From positions 9,167,721 through 9,231,720 of the forward strand of contig NW_025062479.1 in assembly GCF_000002995.4 (NCBI RefSeq): a stretch of 64,000 bases of DNA, in the 5' to 3' direction. A model generated the notes under the pieces. It was not told the DNA's origin. It did no database searches and saw nothing but the letters and a program-made list of their open reading frames with translations. The first letter of the stretch is position 1, and every line of letters begins with the position of its first letter. This document shows, piece by piece, positions 25,101-39,800 of the stretch. A program made the translations under genes and the position numbers. Source of the DNA: Brugia malayi (lineage: Eukaryota; Nematoda; Chromadorea; Rhabditida; Onchocercidae).

Positions 25101-25703
25101 TAGTCATTTTTTACATTCTCATAGTCATGGACAGGACATTATTACCGTTGATAATCGTTCTTTTTTTGGTGGACAGTGTTTATATTATAATGGATTGTCA
25201 TTTAGCAAAACTTGAATGTGAGTAGTGGTACTGCTACAAATCAAGTAGATGTTGGAGCAGTGTTTAACCGGAATTTTGCTTGTTTTCAAACGGATGCAGC
25301 AGTTTTCAAAGTATTAGATGGTAAATATTCAAATATTGGAATTGCACTACGGAATTTTGAGGTAACTATAAAATTTCCTGCTGCCATTTTTCTCGATATT
25401 TATATATTCCTTTTAAAACCACCTTTATGAAAGCACGTGGAAAAAGGGAAGCAGAAATGAAATCAAATAAAGTTAAAATCATTTCAGGTGGCTTTGGAAC
25501 TTGTAGGTGATAAGACACGTTTCGGGTACCGTACATCAGATTGTGTTGGGACATTTAGTGCTGGCAGTTGGATGGGTATTATTATTTCTGTTGTATTTAT
25601 AAGCATTCTCTTGTTCGGTTATCTGATGCTGCAGTCAATACAAACAATGGATCGGTTTGATGACCTGAAACAAAAACAGATCATAATCAATTTCAAAGAA
25701 TAA
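22144..25703 (+). CDS. V-type H+-ATPase accessory subunit 1 (Ac45 / ATP6AP1), 465 aa
   Basis: Type I membrane glycoprotein needed for assembly and trafficking of the V-ATPase Vo sector (C. elegans VHA-19). Eleven exons fit by phase: 22144-22232, 22394-22462, 22539-22729, 22795-22847, 22994-23143, 23215-23322, 24304-24491, 24767-24853, 24922-25012, 25206-25361 and 25488-25703. Exon 1 encodes a signal peptide (MWQLCTTLFAVWFQYCTAYD). Exons 2-3 join to LRDE-KMAVEDL, matching human LQDKLSIEDF. Exon 6 holds RRKR at about residues 186-189, a furin-type site in the place where Ac45 is processed. The C-terminal half has the Ac45 core: GTTITFQ, FACFQTDAAVF, VALELVGDK and SDCVGTFSAGSWMG. It is followed by one membrane helix (about 420-443) and the conserved cytosolic TMDRFDD tail. 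Exon 2 is short compared with the vertebrate N-terminus, so its 5' boundary is the least certain. Confidence 0.88.
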
Positions 25704-28700
25704 ATAATTTAACATTATTGTTATATATGCTAACATTCTGCTACTTGGCATTACTGCTTTATATTCCCTTTATCAACATGTGTATAATATTTATTAAGCT
25801 CGAGAGACGGTAGCAGACGTTTATAATCTTTCAAGCGAAAGGAAAATGATTACTACTGCTGTTTTCTATGTTCAGTTACTGCCAGTAATTGTCTCTGAGG
25901 CCGGGTAATAGTTCGCTTCTGTGGTAGTCTAGTAGTTCAGTTGTATTAATTGTATACCTATAGTTTTATTCTATTTCGAGTTGTGATCTTTCAAACATTC
26001 TGATGATGTGCTGTCGCCGTTTTTTTTTTCTTTTCTTTTTTTTTTTTTCAGACAAATTTTTCCAATATCGGTAATTTTAGTAAGTGGTAGGCTATATTAG
26101 ATTTCTTCTGTATGTGCGGGAGTAGGCTAAACACTTATTCAGGGTAGTTACCGTTCAGCATTGATATTTATCCACGTCAGTAGAAAAAATGGGATTTCTC
26201 TGTTTTAATTTTTATGCTGGTTTTCATGATCTCTCAGTTTACGTATGTTTTCTGTGTGGTCAAGGAATATTTTCATGTTGATTCAGTGTTTGGATATAAG
26301 ATTGCAGTGATATATCATGTATAAGTTTTTGTCGTCTCCACGTTCCATTTCACTGTTATTCGGTGGCATAATACAGTCGTGGAACTATATCATAGGAGAT
26401 CGTTGAACTTGTCTAAACTGTCCAAGATTTCCTCCTCGTCTTAGTTATGTGTAGATGTTTTTCTCGGGAGCTGTAACTACTCATTTTCTATTTTTTTTGA
26501 TTTTGCCAGTGATTTTCAACAGAGAACGTTGCAATGTAGGAAGAGTATTTTTTGACTGCTTTTTAGAATTTATGACATAAATGTGGTCTACTTTGATGCT
26601 AAGAATTTTAAAACTGTTTAGCCGGGACTTATCCATGACGCCATACATTTGGAATAATTAATTTCAATCAGAATCAGCCATGTTTGTAGGACTGCAAACT
26701 CTTCCGTGCAGTTTTTGCAGGATGGATGATATGGAGGGAGATGGCAGTGCAACATTTAGAGTTCAGCAAACGATTGGAATACGGTGGAGGGCATTACTAC
26801 CAGTACATCAGCAAGATGGCAGTGTTTATTCATATGGACATTATATTTATGGATGGACCAGATGAGCTCTTACTTTTTCACTCAATTCCTTGCATTCACA
26901 GTTTTCTACATTCAGTACTTACAAAAGGGGAGGAAGCCAATTCTACCTTAAATAGCCCTAAGGGACAAATAATGGTCACTTGGTGTCCGAAAATTATGAC
27001 GAACAGAAAGAGGAATACTGTGAGACAAACGAGTGGTCTGCGACAGTAACATTGAGTGAGTAAAGACGTAAAAGTTACTGCTGAAGGTGCTACACTGGGA
27101 GTTGTGTGGATTTGTTGACAGGGATTACAAATATGAGACATTTGTCAAAAACATGACTTCAGAGGAATGAGTTTTGTTTATAGCAAATAGTAATAGTTGT
27201 AAGAGCCCATTTTGGCACAGCAGAAATAAAGAAAAAGAAATGATAATTGTTTAAAAAAGAAACATTCGAGCGAAAAAAAGGACAAGACAAGCATCAAAGA
27301 AAATTGACAAAAACAAATGGGCGGTGTTTTAAAATCAATAATTAGTGAAATTTTCAAGCAGCACCAATAATTAAAGGGAAAAAACAGTTGCATTAGCGAT
27401 GATGACAAAAATCGGCAATGAATGTATGAAATGATCACGATATTTAAGCAATTTGTACCCTAACAAACCTGCTATTCCTCTGGTTGTTACTGTGGTTTTT
27501 TTCTTTTTCGAATAAATTCGTAAATAATAATAACAATGAAAGAAGAATGAAGATGGACCATCTAAAATATATTCTTAGAGTAGCTAACCGACAACTTCAA
27601 CATGCCATAAAAAATATTTCGCCATATGTAATATAAATCGTTTGTCTATAAAAAAACATCCCCTACTTTGTTCATTTTCAAAGCAATAAAAGAAAAAAGA
27701 GATGCATAGAAGCCGAAAACAATTACTACTAATCAATCCAGCAATATGGATGCTATATAATGTGTGAAGATCACAGCAACCTGTTCTAAAATTAATTTAC
27801 AGTTCCAGCAAATTCTAAACATTGATTTAAAAAAAATTTGATAGGTTTTTTTAGTAATGAAACTTCTCCACCAAATGTTGCAAGGTTACAATATAAAACT
27901 GTTTGACAGGATTTAAATTATGAAGGCGAACATTTAAAACAAAATTAAAAAAACAAAATATCCTAAAAGAGTTGGAAACCATTGTTTGGAGAATAAAGTT
28001 AAGAAAGTGCAGAAGTACAGTCATCATATAAAGGCAAAGAAGTAAGTAAATACATATGTGTCGAATACAGTTACTCCTTTACTTAACAAACATACAATAA
28101 CAGCTCATAATCAGAGAATCATCGAAGCCACTTTGTTCGTTCCAAATTTTTTCGAACAAATAACACTTTACTCTAAATTATTCATTTTCAACCTTGTTAC
28201 CTTTTCTATCAACAATATGAAATGAACAAAATAATTGATACAAACGACTTTATCTCTAGACTATTTTCTTAACATTAAAGACTAAAAAATAAAAACAAAC
28301 AAAAGTACAGAAACGCGTATCTAAATTTATATGAGTACCACACAGACAACTTCCTGGATATTACGAGATATAGTGAGAGCCGAAAACGGTGAGAGATAAA
28401 AAGAGAAATGAAGTTAGTTATATGTGGGAACTCTCATTATATATTAAATACAAAATAGAAATACATAAGAACTCTTATTTCCACAAAATTTTTAAGCATT
28501 TCATATACTATTAGGACCATTGTTATTACTATTTTTTCTGTAAATTCATTTATAATCTTTTCCGTTTTAATCATAATATGCAAGAAGTGCGCATGAATTA
28601 TTTGAAATATTAGAAGGGACAATAAGTCAAATAAAATTTTTCATATTAAACCCTTTCCATGATGTACAAGAAGTTCACACAAAACACCAGTGAATCTTCA

Positions 28701-28823
28701 TCTGTTTTCATTTACAGTTTACACTTGTAAGGGATGGCATCCACGCTTCTTTTTTTTTTTCTTTTGACCTACAATCCACAAAGTGTGGCATGACAATACT
28801 GTTGACTGCCTCTATCATCTTTT
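25704..28823. other. convergent intergenic region between Ac45 and gon-1
   Basis: Three kilobases holding the 3' untranslated regions of two convergent genes. ORFs on both strands (for example 26680-27049 +, 26896-27141 -, 27178-27438 -) show no family similarity, no splice partners and mutual overlap, so I treat them as chance. T-rich runs occur near 26020-26050. No RNA gene was seen. Confidence 0.45.
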
Positions 28824-30635
28824 TCATCCCACACCGATACTCGGATTCTGCTTATGGTCAATTTCTATTACCAAACCTTTAAACTTATCCGGACTACATT
28901 GACCGCAGTAACCACCGCAACGTCCAAAAATTCGCGCATTATTCTATAATACGTAATATCTCTCCACTTAGTAATAAACAGCAGTATTCTCAACATCTTA
29001 GCAATTGTTGAATTTAATAGATAGGAAATGAAATAAATTTTGGTTTGTATGTGAAAAACTATCTCAAAAATCTCAGCGCCGATATACAATGATGCATAAT
29101 ACAGAAATAGTGCTGCTTTTAATGACACCCGAATTATTCTGGAATTATGCTTGATTTCGATGCAGTTCATTTTAAAAAAATGATAAATTCTTCATTGTCA
29201 TAATCCTTTCCGAACAGATAAGTCTCACTTCTTCCATGAAAATAATGATGGAACTTCTTAAATCAACACACAATTCTCACCTTTTTGGTCTTTCTCAGGA
29301 CACAAATTATTGCAGGTTCCGCCTTATCTATACCAATGATTCATAAGACTGACTATTACAATGTTCCAGAATGCTTTCAATATTCCTTATATATTTTGTA
29401 TTTCTCAAAAGAAAATAAACATACATCAGAACGCTCAATTCTCGAACTTGTACGGTGTCCCTGATCAACCCATCGAAGGTCATCCATCACTCGGAGACCT
29501 GTTCCTCGTAAATCGATACCAAATTGACCCTGAAAATGAAAACTTTTCAATTGAAGGCACTATTTCAAGTTGTGCAAATAATTACCATGAAAATTTTAAC
29601 AATAAAATAGCCAAATATTTATCAGCTTTCACGAAACCTGTGGACAATCAACAGCACTGTAGCAATCACCAGCTGTTGCAAATGCTACTTCTTCACCGTG
29701 CGATGTCGTTGCGAATGTGTGATCATGGACTGAAATAAATCATTTTAAAGTATGACTGTTCTCAATGCTTCTTCCCTATTGACTCTTCGTTAAATTTTCA
29801 CCTGTTATGAAGATAAGATCTATGAACGTTGCTTATTCTAAGAAAGAATTAATAGAGATATTTTTAAGTCATCCATTTTAACTGTCGAAATAAGTGCTCA
29901 GTTTGATTGTTAAACGGAATGATTATATATAACAATTTATTAGATTATGTAAAAATAACTCACTGTTTATTTTCATATTGTGAAGATCGACACGAACTTT
30001 CGAAAAACTAGAAAAGCCAGCGCTTGCACTTCCATCATCCGTGCACATGCATGTGTCATTACGTTGTCCATTATGGGGACATGTAAATGGATACAATAAT
30101 CTAAATGGAAATAAAACATAAGGTTATCACAGTTTGAAAAGTGTTCATGCATGCGATCCGTTTATTTTGCTGAAAGCTGGAAGACAAAAATTTTCGAACC
30201 AAATTTGTAATCAGAAACAAATAAACTACCAAAACTATTTGGTTATTTAATGTAATAAGCTATGTTATCACTGTACTCTGGACGAGATGATATGCAAGTT
30301 TTTAATTCCAAAGAATTAGGAAAACAATGGTATCTTTGAAAAAAAAAACTTAACATTTCAATTATGTATTGAAATAATGTAAAGATCCTAGGGTATCAAT
30401 AAGAAGTATTTTTAACATCACATACATAACAATTTTGATTGGTATTACCTTTTTCCGTAAATTTCTGCAAAATTAGTCTCGCTATTGAGATTGATGTATG
30501 TCTTTGGTAGTGTTTCATTCATTAGGTGGCAATAAACGGTAATGCGAAAACCGGCTACCAAAACGGTATAATTGCCATCAACGCTATTCTCTTGCATATA
30601 GTATGCTTTCAATTCTGCACAATCACCTGGTAAGC
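28824..30635 (-). other. gon-1: GON domain of gon-1 (exons 34-39)
   Basis: Matches the C. elegans GON domain in order: [127 protein letters not shown] and [10 protein letters not shown], then TGA at 28824-28826. Compared with C. elegans, about nine residues are missing before the CGG motif (exon 37/38 junction) and the end is shorter, without the acidic tail. Confidence 0.85.
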
Positions 30636-33600
30636 CTAGAATACATTATGAGTAAACTTAAGATATTTCCAATTAACAATATTGCTTTAGGACCCTTATG
30701 TAACTGTGAAGTCTTAATTAATTGCTTAATTCAGACTCACTTTATATCGATTTGAAACAGTATGTCCTTGAACTTTTTATCAGGACTTGAGATCAACAAA
30801 ATGCAGCGAATTACTGTATGATTTTGCATTCAAACAGATTTTATATTTCTAAGGAACATTTTATATCTTTGTTCATGTGATGTTGTGTATGTTTGTAAAT
30901 AAACTCATGTTAATATTTACAATTCCTCAGGAAACAGCTTTCCCGTCTTTTCGGTCTATCTGGACTCTGATCACAAAGATCTCGTGATACCCGTCTGCCG
31001 TCTCTATCCAAACACCGCACACGACGTCTTCGATAGCCTGGACCACAACTTGTCGAGCACTGCAACTCATTGGTAATATAAAAAGTATTTCATTAATTTT
31101 AATACTTTCCTTTGACATTATCTAGATACAAAAAACGTTTATGATTATAAAAAAAAAGTACTTTGCACCTTAAACTATGATTTTTTTTTTTTTATTCAAA
31201 AAGACAATTCAGTAACAATTATGAATTGAGATCTAACTAATGGCTAAACATTTATAAACCGATCACTGCACACATGCAGAATTCAACCTAATAATTACAC
31301 ATAAAGTTTAAATAATGTTGAAACATATCAAAGCATGATTCGGCAAACTAACAATAGATATAAATGACAATATTGGATGATTTAAGCCTGTCAAAGAGAC
31401 AGGCAGATGAAAACAAAGACGATGAGAGCTGAAATCACAGACTGTGCACTGTACTGGGTATCCGAGATACTTTTCTTGAAAATGATGAAATAATAATGAT
31501 TATTTATATCATTATTAAAGAATATATACGTTAGGAAAATTTTCGTACAAAAAAAAGAAAACACTCTTGTGATTTGGTTATTAATAAACAAGAAGTGTTG
31601 TAAGCAGAGATGAACGAGACAATGATTACCTGTGACCAAGGTCCAACAGACCATCGATATTTAGCATCGCAAGGATTCATTGCACATTCCTTACTAACCG
31701 ATAGTCGAGTTAATCCATTGCACATTCTCGATTGCACGTTCGGTTCTGCGCTCAAGCTATGATTTTGACTACGTACACGGCATTCAATACGGCGAAACTG
31801 AAATCCTGTGCCACATGTTTTCGAACACTGAAAAAAACATATATTTTAGAAATGGCACTCTTGAACAATAAAGAATCATTATTGTTGTAATATCATTAGT
31901 ATTAATCTATCATTCGGTAGCTCGTAGCGCATGATGCTAAATTATTGCTGTTAACTTATCAAAATACTTATCTTAGGTATGTCATCCCACCAGCAGGTTA
32001 CATGTTACGAACATATTCCTTCAGGTTGTTATATTAAAGAACAGTATGTTGATAAAATAGCCAATTTTTTTTCTCACCTCTATATTTCTTTTTTATTGCT
32101 TTCATTTATCTCACTTAATAGCTTATTGAACAAATTTACAACTGAAAAAATAAATAAATAAATAAAATAATAATTAAAGCCACACCGTACTCCAAGGTCC
32201 GGGTACCCAGTGATACAGACAATCGGTAACAGGACAAGAACGTGTCATTTCTGGTGCAGTTTCATTACTGCACATTTTCGGCGCTGCACGTTTGCCCAAA
32301 TTGCTAACACAATAGACACGACGATGTTGATCAGACTTTTTGCACGGATCGTTGCACTACAATTTGAGGTATGGATAAGTTGTATTGATATTGAAGTTTT
32401 TCAGATAAAAACTAAAAAAAGAAAAGGATAAGTAGTTAATAACTTAGACAACCACAGAAATTTCTATTTTTGAAATTTAATACATATTATCATTTATTAC
32501 TAATTTAGTACATTAGATTTCACAAACGTCAACAAATAGTCTGAGATATTCATTTCACACACATGCACTTCATCTCGTACCCAACAGCATGATCTCATAT
32601 TCCATAAACGCAGTTTTTCATCATTTTTTTTTTTTTTTTTCTTGTGGCTTAGACATGAAATGGATTTGAAAGTGAAACTTGGTTGAATTATACACCTCTT
32701 TCTATTAATTTCCATATAACATTCTATATTCATCATTACTTATTAATTTCGTAAATCTATAAATCTTAATATCTTTACATTCTTAAACAAAGCAATATAT
32801 ATCTTTTTGTTCAATAGCATTTCTTTTTTTGTTAAAAATAAACAAAAATTTTCTAATTTTTTTCTTACAATTTCTACTAAATGTGATATATGAAAGATAT
32901 GATATTGCAAAAGGATGATTTGTAGGAGAAAATGGTTATATATTTCTAACCTTAGACCACGGAGTGGCTGTCCAATGATAAGCTGGACAGGATATGGTCA
33001 TGCACATTGAATTTTCTAATGGCTTAGGCAGCTTTCCACATTCCATATCTGAAAGATGGGTTCGTCGACCTTTCTGACACGTCACTTCACGTGTTCGTAT
33101 TCCTCTACCACACGTTACCGAACACTGCAAATAACAACACCATATGAACAAAATAAATCTACAAAAGAATATACAAAATTACATGTATAAATCACCGTCA
33201 GAAATAAATATCAACTTTCGCATTGATTACGTCTGTAAAAAGCTAGGGAATTGGCTCTCAGGGAGAAGCTATGTCATTAATAGCAACAATGTAGAGACTG
33301 GACAGTCAGTTCTTGAAGAAAAACTCACGGTGTTAGGTAAGAAACCAATCCTGTTTAATATATCTGCTGGTTACTCCGTCCCGATAATTAAGAAAATTCT
33401 TATTTTCTTTTCATTTAGATGAAAACAGTAACGGCCGAAAATTTATCTTCAACATAGAGAAATGATTTTTCAGTGTCAAAATCCCAAACGCAAATATACA
33501 TCAAAGACTTCCGATACTTTCAAAACCATATTTTTTGGTTATCTCATCCTCATCGTATAAAAAAACCGATGTAAAGGCTTTTTTTGACGGAATGATCTTT

Positions 33601-36600
33601 TCTTTTGTAATTTATCTTCCAGGCTTTCTTTTGCTATTTGGAAAAGATGGACTGTCCGTATCAATAAGATAAGAGAACCAGGTAATTTACATAACTGAAT
33701 AAGATAAGTTTGATCGGAAAACTTTTGAAGCTATATGATTGATCAACGCAAACAGGCTACTGCATTCTGAATAGGCAAACACTGGAGCTGATATTAGAAG
33801 GCGGTATATCCAATCCAGTTGACATTAATATAAAGTTTCTTTTTTTAAATAGAATATTTTCCAAATTTTTAAAATATCAATTGTTTTAGTTTGTCTGGAA
33901 ATTGCATTTGTACGAACGGATGACAGAACTTTTTGAACACAGAAATCGGTGAAATAGCAATCCGTGCATCCTGTTTTTCAAATGGTTGAGTAATTTTAGG
34001 TTACATCACATTCCAGATATAACCTAGCACTTTCCGACGACAGTTTCGACCACAACCAACAAGTAAGCTTCCGACTTCATAACAAGATATCACATTCTGA
34101 TGTATCTAAAAAGTATATTTCCCAACGTCATTCACTCACCATTGACCACTTTCCGGTCTTCCACCGTGGACAATGCGTCATTCTACACCGATGTGAATCA
34201 ATTGGTCGTTTTGCCGGATCACAATATTTAGATGCTACTGAATGACTATGTGAATTGACACATGACACAATACGTTTACGAACACCACGTCCGCAAGTTG
34301 TCGAACACTGAAATGCAAAAGCAAAACTATGGATGCTTAAAAAAGAAAAAAAAAAAAAAAAATCAGCTACATAAATTCAACAGCATGCAGTTTAAATTTA
34401 AATCACCACATTTTAGGTTACTTTCTGGACAAAAACTGTATTCCATGTAAGCATCGAGAGAGAACAATATGAGTTAGATTAAAGAACTTATAAGCAAACA
34501 GACAAAATCAATCACTATCAATCAATATGACTCGGTATTCTGCTTATCCAAATACATTTTTTGAAAATTAAATTGGAAAATAAATATATAAACTTGAAAT
34601 ACATCTCACCTTATTCATCTCAACTATATTTCATAATATAAGCAGCACGCAAGCTAAACAAGTCATTGAATTTTCATACACATTCTCGGGATGGAATTAA
34701 TTGAATAATAGAGATTTCAGATTGCTAAACGGAATTCATGTTCAGACAGATCTCAACTAACCACAGAAGCACATATTGTTTAGCTTGGAATCGATAATGA
34801 ACACAAAATACAAGCCAAAAGAATAAAATAACGTAACAAAGATATCAACAAAACCACAGCAAATTATTGATAGGTGAAATTGGAGGTTGTATTTGCTTAT
34901 AAGATTTTGCTACATGGGAAATACCGGATTAAAGAATAGTAACATTGAAGCCGTGCACAAACGAACACACAACATTACATTTTTTTTTCTATCAAGAAAA
35001 CTTAGAAGGCTCATCTTTTTTTGCACGTTACAGTTAGGATTAATAGATAATCCTGATAAATACAAGTCTTATTACTTGTCTAATCATATGTGAATTCATC
35101 TAATGCAGAGAAAATTTTTGAGATATTTTTCTTTTTTTTTTTGTTTTTTTTATATTGTTCGACCTAAAATCTTTCACATATGCCTGATGGTAGATGGATA
35201 ATTAAAATTACCTACCTCATCCGTCAATAATTCAGGAAGATTAATGCAAAAACAAACCATTGTAGAACCAATAACTTTTTATATCTTAATAAATTTCGAA
35301 GAAATGAAGTTCATTTTGCAAATGTAATAATAAGCAAATGTCGTTTCGCTTCCTTTCAAGAAATTGAAAAAATTTTGCTTGATGCACAAAGGAAAAAGTG
35401 ACATGCACCGGTAAATATTAAATAAATAAAACTGAGTAATATAAAAATATGAAAACAGAAAAACTAATGAACTGTATAATTGAGTAAAAGATTATTTATC
35501 AAACGAGGAAATGAAAAGGAAAAAGAAACGAACCACGACATTGTTTTACAACGCAAGCAAATTTTCATAATAGCATTAGAATGTCTGATTATCAAGCTTA
35601 TTTTGTTTATTGTTGTAATATTCTCAAAATAAAAAGGTTCTTATCATCAAGTTCCGAAGGATTCTTTTACATCAAACTGTTATAAAATACTAAATATGGT
35701 AGGATATTAAGCATCAGTATCAAATTTCTGAATGAACGAATGTCATTAGAGTGAAAATTGAAAATATTGATGCGCTTAGCTTGGTTATAAGCTCTCATAA
35801 AGAATAAAGCAGTGCTTTTATTATTTAGCTTTATCTCTGAAGAAAAGTTAAAAATGAAGTTGTACTGGATGAGAATTAGTAAATACAGAAACAATTGATA
35901 GATAAAACAATAATTTTCAGAATAACTGCAGAATGAACCATCGTACCTAAATTTTGTGCCTAAAAAAAAATTTTATCGATAATTAGTAATTTGTTAAATG
36001 GAATAGAAGTGGTTTTAATCAACAAAAATTATTCTGCTCACAAATTTTATCAAAACTTGATTGCAAGCGATCCAACATTATCAAAGATTGTAAACGATCC
36101 AGCATTATCAGTCAAGATAATAAATTTGTCTATCTTCATACTACACTTATTATCCAGAAAAACAGATAAAAAGCGAGTAATGATGAGAGCATGACGCTGA
36201 CGGTGATGAATTTTGCCAACTTAATTAAATACATGGTGTATGTCTTTCGTCTTATCAATCATTGAATTTGATCTTCAATTGCTAACTCAAAGGAAATTCA
36301 ACGACACAATCGTTCTTAATAATTCAAGTGGAGCAAACATGCGTTAGAAATTTCTAATGGAAATTGTGACATGCTCCCAAAGACATTGCCAAAACAGTCA
36401 TATATTATTTATCAGTGGTAAAGCAGCTGAAGATGAAAGCTACCAAAGCAGTAGATAATAAGAGCCTGAACAAATTGGTGGTAAAATGGCAGATGATAAG
36501 GAAAACTGGAAACCATAAGAAGTAAATATTGAAATATGAATGATAACCACAAGACGACTATTTCATTTTACCTTATACGAAGTTCATTTAAAATATAGAT

Positions 36601-36764
36601 AATGTCTAATTAAAATGTTAGCATAAAATATAATCCTTACTGAAAAGATATAATGGCTAATTAACTCGTAAATTTTAATTCTGGCATAGATTTTAGCAAA
36701 AAACGTGAGCTAAAAAAAATTTTTAACCGTCATTAAATTCAATCTTTATCTTTCAGATATATTC

Positions 36765-36831
<67 letters not shown>

Positions 36832-39800
36832 ATTTATTTACACTAATGTTGAAAGTAACGAGACAGAAATTAGTCAATAGTACAAAAGTTTCTAGAAAAA
36901 TTAATTATGTAGAAATTAAGATGAAATATTGCCAGGTACCAAATAAAAGAGAAAATAGAAGAAATGCATGATTGTCAGATGACAACTCAAACGAAGCATA
37001 ATTTAGGGATAGGTACGAAAAATGAGAAAAAAAACGAACAAGAATGGCAGTTGACTAACTGCTTGTAACATGAAACGATTAAATATATTAGTGGTTTTTT
37101 TTTCTTTTTTGCTGTTGTTAAACGTATCAGAAAAAAGTACTTTGACATTTACTGACATCATACTGCATAAAGCACATATAAGTAAGTTTCATCTCACTTT
37201 CATTTGGATGTGCAATGCAAGTGACAGAAGGTAGAGGTGAGAGCACGCAATGTGACATACTTGTACGTATATAACTTCATTTGTCATAATCAACAAGCAT
37301 TGGTTATGGAGAGACATTTACAGCACTAAAAATGACAAGACAAAACAAATACTGTAAGTGCTGCAAGCAAAAAGAAAAAAAAAAGGAAAAATTGAATGAA
37401 ATTAAAATGGATTATTCTCCACGTATTTTATGATATTTACGTCTACTTGCACGTACCGGATTCCATTTGCCTGCATACCAATGATAGTACTCATTTTTCA
37501 TTGGTATCATTTGGCATTCTATCTTATTACACTCCCGAACAGTGGATGGTTTTTCAGGAAGCAAGCATTCTGTATCTTGTACCCTTTCACGTATTTTCTC
37601 ATCTTCACACCAAACTGTACGTTTCTGTACACTACCACCACATGTAACTGGACACTAAAATTTCTTCGTTAGAAAATTTTTAAGAATTAAAAAGAAAAGG
37701 AAAAAGAAACGAACAATTTCTTCGCATGATATAAGCAATGCTTATTATCCTTTTATGTGAATAATTTCTATCTTTACTACTTTATTGAATATGTGTAGTT
37801 TTTTCAGAAATTTGCAGTAGTAATTGTTAAATATTTAACTTTAAAGTTAAAAGAGACATACATGAGACCAAGGTGACATCTGCCAGACTTTAGACACTTT
37901 TACACATCCTTGTTGATTACAACGCTCAAACTGTTCCGGTTTTTCTCCTTCATTACAAAATCTTGTACTACAGGTAATCAGACGTCTACGCCAACCACCT
38001 CCACATGAGACGGAACACTGAAAATCCTAGCCATATTTAAACAATATATTATCATCACAAGTAATGAATTAAAAGTAGTCTGACGATTGATATTAAAGGA
38101 TTGTTAGGGATTTGATGCATAATCGGTGTGAAGAACTGTACCTAGACAATACTAACCTTTTCCCACTCTTTGGTAATCCAGAATCCAAGAGGTGGTTCTC
38201 CCATCGGGCATGGATTCAAATTACACGATCTGATTGACTGTGGACGATTTGTTAAATCACAATCTGTTTCCCGCACTTGCTCATTACCTTCCATCGACTC
38301 ACAGCTTACGCGACGGTCTGTTGTTGCATGCATGCCACAAGTAACTGAGCACTAAATTTCCATTTTCGAGATTTCTATTCGAAAGACTCATACCGCATTA
38401 ATTCAGGGGAAAATTATTTGTATTATTTGCCATGAATACTTGAAAAAGACTCAGCATCACCACGGAATACACCATAGTCCAATATGAAAAAAGTGAGAAC
38501 TGATAGTTTCAACTTTTTATTAAATCACCAAAAGTTAACACTTTGGAGAGATTTTCTCATAGAAACGATAAGTTGCAGTGAGTAGTGATGGAAAACGATA
38601 TGATACGAAGCGCTCGGTTTCATTTACCATTTCAAAATATTGTAGAATAACAACTACAGTAACTACTCAATATTCTGCAGGATACGGTAACAATAATTGA
38701 AAAAAAAGAAAGTGTAACCATGTATGAATTGATTTGAGATATTTTCTTCCTGCAAGAAAATTGTAAGAAAAAGAACAAATCAGAATATACCGATTTCCAC
38801 GGTCCAACAGTCCACTGAGCACATGGCTTAATCTGGCAATATCGATAGGTTTCAATGGGTTCCAGATGTTGACAGTATGTGTCGGTAAGGTCACGAATAT
38901 GATCACGACATACTATAAGCCGACGTTGCGTTCCATTTCCGCACGTTCTCGAGCAATCAGACCAGGGCCCAATGGCCCATCGAATTTTTGGCTGATCACT
39001 TACTGTACTCTCGACTACATTTTGTGTGAACGCTTCACAGTTGTCACGTTCACAGACTTTTTCTGTTTTTGGACGTATTGCCTATAATCAACTTTTTTTT
39101 GATTGGTTATAGAGTTAATTCTTCCTTCTATCCTGAATCATCAACAGTGAAACTGATTCTTACAACAGAGGAAAATGAATAGACAAGCACAACTTTTGGA
39201 AACGGTTGTATTTTTACGGAGATAAGCGCTACATAGAAGAATTCGAAAAATATCATAAGTCTGATCTTTGCACAATAATTGTGTGTATTGATCAATTAGT
39301 GTTATTTAAAGGATTTATAGTTTATACTAACCATATCGCATTCACTTTCATGAACGATAGATTTTCCTCGTAAACAATGTATTGTGCGGGTTTGTTGACC
39401 AGTACCACAAGTTACGGAGCAGTGTGACCATGGAAGTACTTTCCACTTGGCGCATGGTAGTAAGCTTTAATATAAGGAATTCTGAAGATAATAATTTAAA
39501 AGATACTTGACAATTTTTTTCGGACAGGAATAGAGCACAAAGAAACAATTTTACTACTTACCTACACTGTTCAACTTTTGACACTTGAGTGTCACTACAC
39601 AATGAACCGTCAACAACTTGATCTCGATATATACATTCGACATTCCTCGCCCTTACACCTACACCACATGATACAGAACACTAAAAGAAGTTCATCACTC
39701 TGTCCTTAATGCACAGGGCTAGCAAATTTAGATGTGAAAAACAAAGTTTGTAGAACGATAATTGGAATTAAGGAGCAACACAGACCAAATAGTAATTATC

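Noticed and set aside
26680..27049. overlapping + ORFs downstream of Ac45
   Set aside because: Two frames overlap each other and a minus ORF, with no domain, splice structure or neighbour logic; most likely 3' untranslated or intergenic sequence.
29361..29738. 125-aa + strand ORF
   Set aside because: Lies antisense to gon-1 GON-domain exons (29421-29529, 29638-29729); the minus-strand reading matches GON-1.
34308..37456. possible missing TSP1 exon in the large gon-1 intron
   Set aside because: No C-S-x-x-C-G coding segment with splice sites was found on the minus strand, and flanking repeats already match the C. elegans order.
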